Shown one piece after another: positions 59,201 through 64,000 of a stretch of 64,000 nucleotides of DNA (position 1 is the first letter of the stretch; every line of letters begins with the position of its first letter). This DNA is from Candidatus Latescibacterota bacterium. Lineage in GTDB: Bacteria; Latescibacterota; UBA2968. Position numbers and translations under genes: made by a program. The notes below the pieces were generated by a model that saw nothing but the letters and a program-made list of their open reading frames with translations, had not been told where the DNA came from and did no database searches. The DNA is taken from the NCBI GenBank assembly GCA_022824945.1, contig JAJDYX010000027.1:62001-126000 (forward strand), given 5' to 3'.

Positions 59201-60107
59201 CAATGTTAGGGGCAAGTTGGCGATGAAACAGGCTGAGATTCGCCTGGCGGAATTGCTCGGAGTACCGAGCCTGACGACGAAACAGGCAGATATTCGCTTG
59301 ACGGAATTGTTCGAAGAATCGGGCACAGAGATGCCACCATTTCTGATGGCTCCGGAAATACGCCTGCAAGTGTCTGCTGACAGACAGGTGTGGTTGCGCG
59401 ACCCGGTCTTTGAGGTGGAAATTGGGGGTGATCTGGATGTGATAAAAAATCGCGAAGATTCGCGTATTTACGGCACGATGTCGAGCCGCCGGGGCAATTA
59501 CATCTGGCAAAACCACCGCTTGCGTATTACACAGGGCGAGGTTCAATTTCAGGGCAGGCCCGACTGGAACCCCAATCTGGATATTCGCGCCGAGACGCGC
59601 GTGCGCGCTGTGATTACAGAAGGCGAAAAACCAAAGCCTGTTGATATTATTGTCACAGTGGGGGGGACATTGACGTATCCGCAAATTTCGTTTGACAGCA
59701 GCGATCCGTCATTGGGGGGAGATATGGGGAATATTGCATCGCTATTGTTGACTGGCAGACCGGCTGGTCAATTTCAGTTTTCCCGCGATCACACGCTGGA
59801 CCTATTTGCGGGGGCTGTTGCAAATCGCCTGGGGCGGCATATTGGGCAAAAATTGAATCTGGATCTGGTAGAAGTCGATGTTGGCGAGGGCATTATCTCC
59901 AGGATTCGATTGGGCAAGTATATTGGAGACAGGTTGTTTATGAGTTATGCAAAGGATATTTCGAGCACGGCTTATGAAGCGGCGATGGAGTTTGAAGTAT
60001 TGTCAGGGTTGACATTGGAAGCGAGTCAGATAGAAGAGGTGAATGAAGATACAAAGAATCGACGCAGACGAGGATCGGTAGGTTTGTTCTGGAAGAAAGA
60101 GTGGTGA
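56208..60107 (+). CDS. tamB: TamB-family translocation and assembly protein
   Basis: The 1299-residue product has an N-terminal inner-membrane span (IIWIMVSMGIVLTAGAILVA). Long beta-helix-like repeats of AsmA/TamB type make up most of the chain. The C-terminal TamB/DUF490 domain includes RGNYIWQNHRLRITQGEVQF, NLDIRAETRVRA, PQISFDSSDPSLGGDMGNIA and RIRLGKYIGDRLFMSYAKDI. TamB spans the periplasm and works with TamA in envelope protein or lipid transport. It follows tamA by 56 bases, interrupted by a dispersed repeat. Confidence 0.95.
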   Translation: MSRRAKSIIWIMVSMGIVLTAGAILVAGGYANGFLRGLAQRALSWQRHEVCLIGEIQGNPLGDCRIVDVQIGDWVQVDTLDVAYGFWNLLTGKVVIHRLRLSGVKVSIDASGEETETTRWDVPPPLDLDIESLEIEDANIVVDGTQVRDIALKGAIFAGESEYRLILERFRSVQFDPPLEVTNLSGIAILQAGHLQLNDLTLYTHDSRILLSGSIRQLDNPEVDLVVEADSLYLVDFKTLVDLPTRTMQLRGNVKGRLQSLATELVVQDEEALIAFNGVMGIAPFAVRGEAVFKIETDDLISLGYTGFDADLPRISTSLDGMITFAVDSSGVESAVADGVFRQVQFGDARFDSVRFAVNLANDLLRTQITANGPSGNIVGNGEARLTAWDGEWEMRFRDLHAGHFPGMSEEVGRATGRIDGARYVDQRLFIDHFETSLQSWGTRVTGKGWMYFEGDKPAIGGNIQAEVALPRLTDTERWGTSLTLAGNMDGIVGGDLTVELAGNIVGNAAADSLIISALVNSEWRFDMRADLSGAGGVFSTQGHIDRYFEGQWLMDVQDLEAIGEVIDVDLSGAIALSGTWSGTLDAPGFSAQGGADSLVVAGIPLQNVAIETQWARPDSGAINLQVDRLTWGERSLQAVFFNAAYNRGETSFLLGSGEQVDNRVLFQGRAKQEAEHLQVAMDSLYVKVDQVVLHNEGPVRFAYSPSHGIHIGHFVLSGPAGGHLIAQDQQGFQATAEVLLKDLDLRPWAFLAGASGMGGILNGEVLFAGTLTDPLIFFQFALANGKISDVEFDSATGEVSLGNDRIHFDAKVVPDGDEVLALYGSFPITGAGDMHLRARSEGIALKIRQNTADEKAELVGKKISERLRFGTVPNAFFDVAEGISGMLSFDLEGRGRFEQPDIRGVIEMRDGTFHMPDLHRSYTPVSGRAVFGDGKIQIDSLAIGNSANLSGDITLEGFLPSRWNFSAQFRDFEPVARPELQIVTDGQLQIEGTLQGNNVRGKLAMKQAEIRLAELLGVPSLTTKQADIRLTELFEESGTEMPPFLMAPEIRLQVSADRQVWLRDPVFEVEIGGDLDVIKNREDSRIYGTMSSRRGNYIWQNHRLRITQGEVQFQGRPDWNPNLDIRAETRVRAVITEGEKPKPVDIIVTVGGTLTYPQISFDSSDPSLGGDMGNIASLLLTGRPAGQFQFSRDHTLDLFAGAVANRLGRHIGQKLNLDLVEVDVGEGIISRIRLGKYIGDRLFMSYAKDISSTAYEAAMEFEVLSGLTLEASQIEEVNEDTKNRRRRGSVGLFWKKEW

Positions 60108-60128
60108 ATAAAAAAATAAGTGGCAATA

Positions 60129-60167
60129 AAAAACTGTCGTCCGAGATTTTTGGATGGCAGTTTTTTT
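60129..60167. terminator. Bidirectional terminator between tamB and asparagine-synthase-like gene
   Basis: AAAAACTGTCGTCC (60129-60142) pairs with GGATGGCAGTTTTT (60152-60165, with wobbles), 14 pairs in all, followed by T on both strands. It ends tamB on the plus strand and the AsnB-like gene on the minus strand. Confidence 0.85.
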
Positions 60168-61863
60168 ATGCGGTAATTTTCAATAGTTCAGCCACTTCTT
60201 CTGATGTGCGATATTTGCCGTCAAAGAGTTGGATGAGATAGAGCTGATAGGTCATGTAGCGACCCAGGATGATCGTGTGGTCTTCACCTGCGAGGTGGCG
60301 TTGCCAGAGTTTGGAGGTATTAGATGTATTGTAGAGAAGGTGATCGCACAAATTTTTACCCGGTGATTGGCGCAACCAATTTGCGTAATCGGCAAAGGTC
60401 TGGGGCGTAGGGTTGCGCAATCCGGTGAGTCTCCGCAGAATTTTGACGGTCCAGGAAGAATGGGATATGGGAAATCCCGTGGCCTGATAGGGGATATTCT
60501 TGAAGTATTCGGGAAAGGTTTCGAGAAGCATTTGTCGGTATAGGCGGTTGTTGGCTTTTTGTTGCAGAGGAATAGAATAGAGAAATTCCTGCACCTGATT
60601 GTCGAGGAAGGGCAAGCGGTATTCGAGGCCGTGCAAAAGTCCCAGACGGGGACCGTGAATCGTGAATCCACGCATGCGCCAGTCTATGTAAAAAGCGTGT
60701 GCTGATCCCGCATTGTTAAATGCAGTTTCGAGGTGTTGGATTGTGTTGCGATCTGTCCGGATGTGTAGCTTATTTTTCAGGTATGCAGAGAGTTTGTTGG
60801 AGGGAAATAGATGGCCTGCACCTGCTAACCCATCGCCTCCTGCTCCGTTGAGGGAAATATCACAGGCTTCTTTCTGTTGTTCGAGATGTTCAATGCCGTG
60901 CATATGGAGCAGGTCGAGGGCACCGTCGGCATACCACACGCCGGAGATTCTCGGCAAGAGCCAATTTTGATCATCCAGGGGCAGGACGGTATGTGGCGCG
61001 TTTTTTACGGATGCTGCCTGGGCTGCAATGCGAACATCCGCGCTATCAGGATGACCGAATGTGAAGGTTTTGGGTGTGCGAGGCATGGCGGCGAGGATCG
61101 CACGCGAATCGAGGCCACCGCTGAGGGCGAGACCAGTTCGTCCTGTGGTTCTCTGTTCTACGGCAGTGCGAAAGCGCACGCCCAATTCATGTGCCAATTC
61201 GCGTTGGGTGTGATGGCCTGTGAGAGGAGCAATTTCATCCCAGGACCAGTAGCACTGCTGTGTGAGGCTACCATCTGAGATGCGAAATGTCATTTGCGTT
61301 GCAGCGGGCACGGGCGCGACGCCTTTGAGCCATGTGCGATCAGAAGGCAATTGCCCGGTGGCAAAAAATATGTCGCGGGAAATGGGGTCAATCACAGGCG
61401 AAAACTCGGGTAACGCGAGGAAGGCTTTGGTCTGAGACGCCCAGGCTATCCGATTGCCCTGGCGCGTCCAGTAGAGCGGACGCAAGCCATAGCGATCGGT
61501 GATAATATGCAGTTCGTTTTTGTGTGTATCAAAAACCACGCCAGAAAAAAGACCATTGATGCAGTTTAATAGTTCGCGTCTGTCCGCGATGATTTCAACT
61601 AAAAATTCAAGGTCGGAAGTAGCGGAGCGCGCCAGATCGGTGCGGTTAAAAAATTCGCCATCGAGATAGGCAATATGTCCCGATTGTGCATACGCTGGGG
61701 ACACAGTACGCCAATCTGGCGCAAATGCGACGCCCGCAACATGCGGGGCGAAGACAATACGGTGCGCTTTTTGATGTACGACAAGGCTATCTGCCATGCG
61801 CGTGAGCGAGTGGGTGAGTTCGCGGGAGGTAAGAGGCGATTGAGATATGAATCCGGCGAGCAT
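60166..61863 (-). CDS. Asparagine synthetase B-like enzyme lacking the glutaminase Cys
   Basis: The 565-residue product has the AsnB two-domain plan. The N-terminal glutaminase-like half (LDGEFFNRTDLARSATSDLE, similar to the NGEIYN-type motif) begins MLAGFISQ. Residue 2 is Leu, where active glutaminases have Cys, so glutamine hydrolysis should be lost. The C-terminal synthetase half has the ATP-pyrophosphatase loop LALSGGLDSRAILAAM and SLNGAGGDGLAGAGHL. Homologues without this Cys include beta-lactam synthetase and lasso-peptide cyclases. It probably adenylates a carboxyl group for amide or ring formation. It diverges from the DUF362 gene. Confidence 0.85.
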   Translation of the reverse strand: MLAGFISQSPLTSRELTHSLTRMADSLVVHQKAHRIVFAPHVAGVAFAPDWRTVSPAYAQSGHIAYLDGEFFNRTDLARSATSDLEFLVEIIADRRELLNCINGLFSGVVFDTHKNELHIITDRYGLRPLYWTRQGNRIAWASQTKAFLALPEFSPVIDPISRDIFFATGQLPSDRTWLKGVAPVPAATQMTFRISDGSLTQQCYWSWDEIAPLTGHHTQRELAHELGVRFRTAVEQRTTGRTGLALSGGLDSRAILAAMPRTPKTFTFGHPDSADVRIAAQAASVKNAPHTVLPLDDQNWLLPRISGVWYADGALDLLHMHGIEHLEQQKEACDISLNGAGGDGLAGAGHLFPSNKLSAYLKNKLHIRTDRNTIQHLETAFNNAGSAHAFYIDWRMRGFTIHGPRLGLLHGLEYRLPFLDNQVQEFLYSIPLQQKANNRLYRQMLLETFPEYFKNIPYQATGFPISHSSWTVKILRRLTGLRNPTPQTFADYANWLRQSPGKNLCDHLLYNTSNTSKLWQRHLAGEDHTIILGRYMTYQLYLIQLFDGKYRTSEEVAELLKITA

Positions 61864-62014
61864 AAAAAATGCCTATCTGAATACCGGTTGAAGTTCATCC
61901 GTGATTAGATGTAATCAATATAAGGAAAACTTCAGGATTTCCCTTTTCATTTTTCGTTTTTATTGGTACAATAAAGCAGTTCTAATATCATCGCATTTAA
62001 CCACAGAGGTCGGA

Positions 62015-63265
62015 ATGGCAGAGAAGAACTACAAGGTTCGCGCGGCGCATTGCAATTGGCGAGCGTCAGAGGAAGAAATATACCAGACGTTGCGCCGCAT
62101 TACAGACCCATTGCATCGGTCGTGGGAAAAGCTGGAGAAAGCCAATCGGATTGTGATCAAGCTCAATATGATGAAGCTACACAACCGCATTATTTACTAC
62201 ATGGGACGACGGCGCGAGTTGGTCGATGATATGGTCGCACGCGCTGTTTTCCGTTTGTTGCGAGAACGAACCCGTGCGGAAATTATTGCGACGGATACCA
62301 ATCCCTATACGCGCGAGCATCTGATGGGTGAGGATTTTAATTACGCGCATATTTTGAAAGAATACGATGTGGGGTTTGTAGATTCAAACGCGCCGCCGTT
62401 CAAACAGTATGACGTGCCGGGGGGCGGATGTATGTTTGATCGCTATACACTCAGCGCGTGTTTTGAAGGGGCCGAGGTGGTTTCTGTGGCGAAGATGAAG
62501 AATCATCTGTTTATGGGTGTTACGCTTTGCATGAAAAACCTTTTTGGCTTGCCCCCGATCACACTACCACACGGCCGCGTGCGATCCTATTATCACCACT
62601 TTATCCGCCTGTCTTATGTGTTGCCCGATTTGGGATTGATCACACAACCCTGTCTGAATATTGTGGATGCACTAACCGGTCAATGGGGTAGAGAATGGGG
62701 CGGACAGGGGCGTATCTGCAATGCGTTATTAGCCGGTGACCATGTAACTGCTACCGATGCATGTGGTACCCATTTAATGGGGCACGATCCCGCGTCTGAT
62801 TGGCCTATTCCGCCGTTTCGGCGCGACCGCAACCATTTGTTGATCGCTGCCAGACGCGGTTTTGGTACGGTTGATCTGAGCGAGATTGATTTTGAGAGCG
62901 AGGTATCTGCGCCTCTGGCCGAGTTTGATTCAGAGCGCACAGATAGCGAGGAAATCGTGGAAAGCTGGCGTCGCACCACTTGTGAGCAGGCACTGCTTTA
63001 CCAGGACCGTCGGCGAAATATCGTTGACCGGTATCGGAATGAATTTATCTTTTTGCAAGATGGCGACGTGGTATGGCACGGTGCAGATCCCGCCAATTTG
63101 GGCAGCCGCAGACAGTTGAGTGGACAGAAAAAGGATCAGGGAATGTGGCTCAAGTTGGTCGATCCCGAAGAAACCGAAGGTGAACGCTTTGAGACTTATG
63201 AGGCGTGTTTATCCGCAGATGACGCAGAAAAAAACGCGAATAATTTGAGCGTTTTACGCAGATAA
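62015..63265 (+). CDS. DUF362 domain protein
   Basis: ATG 62015 has AGAGGTCGG upstream. The 416-residue product begins MAEKNYKVRAAHCNWRASEE and has the DUF362 core: RIVIKLNMMKLHNR, FEGAEVVSVAKMKNHLFMGV (the conserved K-M-K-H/T segment), LCMKNLFGLPP and a C-terminal half with ATDACGTHLMGHDP. DUF362 proteins are often Fe-S or flavin-linked but unassigned; no ferredoxin-like CxxC cluster is obvious. The last ~18 residues and the stop codon come from a dispersed repeat (63211-63266). It precedes the PPTase by eight bases and is likely cotranscribed with it. Confidence 0.85.
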   Translation: MAEKNYKVRAAHCNWRASEEEIYQTLRRITDPLHRSWEKLEKANRIVIKLNMMKLHNRIIYYMGRRRELVDDMVARAVFRLLRERTRAEIIATDTNPYTREHLMGEDFNYAHILKEYDVGFVDSNAPPFKQYDVPGGGCMFDRYTLSACFEGAEVVSVAKMKNHLFMGVTLCMKNLFGLPPITLPHGRVRSYYHHFIRLSYVLPDLGLITQPCLNIVDALTGQWGREWGGQGRICNALLAGDHVTATDACGTHLMGHDPASDWPIPPFRRDRNHLLIAARRGFGTVDLSEIDFESEVSAPLAEFDSERTDSEEIVESWRRTTCEQALLYQDRRRNIVDRYRNEFIFLQDGDVVWHGADPANLGSRRQLSGQKKDQGMWLKLVDPEETEGERFETYEACLSADDAEKNANNLSVLRR

Positions 63266-63266
63266 A
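63211..63266. repeat. Dispersed repeat overlapping the end of the DUF362 gene
   Basis: The copy starts ATCCGCAGATGACGCAG, has an inner hairpin AAAACGC (63231-63237 area) with GCGTTTT (about 63249-63255), and ends ACGCAGATAAAA. It encodes the terminal LSADDAEKNANNLSVLRR of the DUF362 protein and its TAA stop. Confidence 0.65.
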
Positions 63267-63273
63267 AGGCGAA

Positions 63274-63996
63274 ATGGATAGGTTGCGAACCGATACTGCC
63301 CATGTCTGGGCAGTGGATTTAGAACGCGAGACACACACATTGGCCGAGGCACTATCGGCAGATGAATGGATGCGTGCTGACAGGTTTGTCTTTGAAAAAC
63401 ATCGGGCACATTTTGTTGCCGCACGCGGATATCTGCGTGCGATTCTCGCCAAATACATGCAGTGCAAGCCAGGTGAACTGGCTTTTTTTTATGGCGAACA
63501 CGGCAAACCCGCTCTGGCACCTCCCTGGGATAAATCCCAATTGCGATTCAATCTGAGCCATTCGGATGGCCTGGCTCTCATCGCGGTTTCGATGCGCCAT
63601 GAGATTGGGGTTGATGTTGAGCATCTCAGTCGCAAGGTCGGTCAGATGAAAGACATTGCGAAGCGTTCTTTTGCGTCTGGAGAATACGAGCGGTTGTGCG
63701 CGTTGCCACGAGAAGAACAGCGTCGGGCTTTTTTTTGTTGCTGGACGCGCAAAGAGGCATATTTGAAAGCTATGGGCACAGGTCTTACCCATTCATTAAA
63801 AAACTTTGAAGTCAGTTTGGGACGCAAAGCAGAATTGTTGTGGATAAAAAAAGGTAATATAGAGGATTGGACGCTGCAACACCTCGAACCCGCAGAGGGT
63901 TATGTCGGCGCAGTGGCGATTGCAGGGAAAGATGTTGAGGTGAAGATAGTGAAACACTTGTTGCGCGATCTTTGTCTGAATAAGGGTGTGAATTGA
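63274..63996 (+). CDS. 4'-phosphopantetheinyl transferase, Sfp type
   Basis: The 240-residue product has the double-domain Sfp fold: CoA-binding RGYLRAILAKYMQCKPGELA, LRFNLSHSDGLALIAVSM, the Mg-binding IGVDVEHLSRKV and FFCCWTRKEAYLKAMGTGL. It transfers phosphopantetheine from CoA to carrier domains of polyketide, peptide or fatty acid synthases. It sits at the right edge, eight bases after the DUF362 gene. No synthase is visible in this window; one may lie beyond the edge. Confidence 0.93.
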   Translation: MDRLRTDTAHVWAVDLERETHTLAEALSADEWMRADRFVFEKHRAHFVAARGYLRAILAKYMQCKPGELAFFYGEHGKPALAPPWDKSQLRFNLSHSDGLALIAVSMRHEIGVDVEHLSRKVGQMKDIAKRSFASGEYERLCALPREEQRRAFFCCWTRKEAYLKAMGTGLTHSLKNFEVSLGRKAELLWIKKGNIEDWTLQHLEPAEGYVGAVAIAGKDVEVKIVKHLLRDLCLNKGVN

Positions 63997-64000
63997 AACG

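Overview
The window looks like chromosomal DNA from a Gram-negative-type bacterium: it has TamA/TamB, Omp-type barrels, ExbB/ExbD and a Tat-exported enzyme. The gene set mixes sulfatases, phytanoyl-CoA-dioxygenase-like (PhyH) proteins, Gfo/Idh/MocA oxidoreductases, a DUF6785-like membrane protein, a heparinase-like lyase and phosphonate genes. That mix is typical of uncultured marine or soil Latescibacterota/Poribacteria-like lineages. This placement is an inference from gene content; no rRNA is present to test it. The only RNA gene recognised with certainty is a tRNA-Gly(CCC).

Layout. 1-0.99 kb: three small minus-strand membrane or coiled-coil proteins. 1.26-7.5 kb: a five-gene, translationally coupled minus-strand operon (ExbB-like, ExbD-like, a single-span Pro-rich protein, a TPR protein, a PEGA protein). 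It is probably a proton-motive-force-driven envelope machine of unknown job. 7.7-17.1 kb: catabolic or accessory enzymes (cupin, SelA-like PLP enzyme, two Gfo/Idh/MocA oxidoreductases with a GNAT, an FGly-type sulfatase, a polytopic DUF6785-like protein, a PhyH protein). 17.3-18.5 kb: a HigBA toxin-antitoxin pair followed by a 5'-truncated adenine methylase. 18.6-23.8 kb: a Tat-exported PaoABC-like molybdenum hydroxylase with a b-type cytochrome. 23.8-26.3 kb: a heparinase-like protein in two overlapping reading frames. 26.3-28.3 kb: divergent phosphonoacetaldehyde hydrolase and an iron-type alcohol dehydrogenase. 28.3-29.7 kb: a decaying accessory patch with a sulfatase tail fragment and a UPF0175/PIN module whose toxin is frameshifted. 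29.8-31.2 kb: a sulfatase-fold enzyme with Thr at the usual FGly position.

31.4-44.9 kb: rhodanese, an RsmC-like methyltransferase, a second (cytoplasmic) molybdenum hydroxylase in M-S-L order, a small barrel protein, a monothiol glutaredoxin, a family-5-like uracil-DNA glycosylase, hpt, mutL-miaA, tRNA-Gly, a two-gene membrane/hypothetical pair, an IS3 orfA remnant and an unknown protein. 44.9-54.3 kb: MFS and TSUP transporters, metH, small accessory genes, a flavodoxin-fold reductase and pyk. 54.4-60.1 kb: tamA-tamB. 60.2-64 kb: an AsnB-like enzyme lacking the glutaminase Cys, a DUF362 protein and an Sfp-type phosphopantetheinyl transferase, hinting at specialised metabolism beyond the right edge.

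The most interesting points are the ExbB/D-PEGA operon, the PaoABC-cytochrome b operon, several enzymes with altered catalytic residues (PhyH, sulfatase 2, AsnB-like, MutL), a structured leader RNA before mutL, and dispersed repeats that supply the stop codons of several genes. No CRISPR array or phage was seen.
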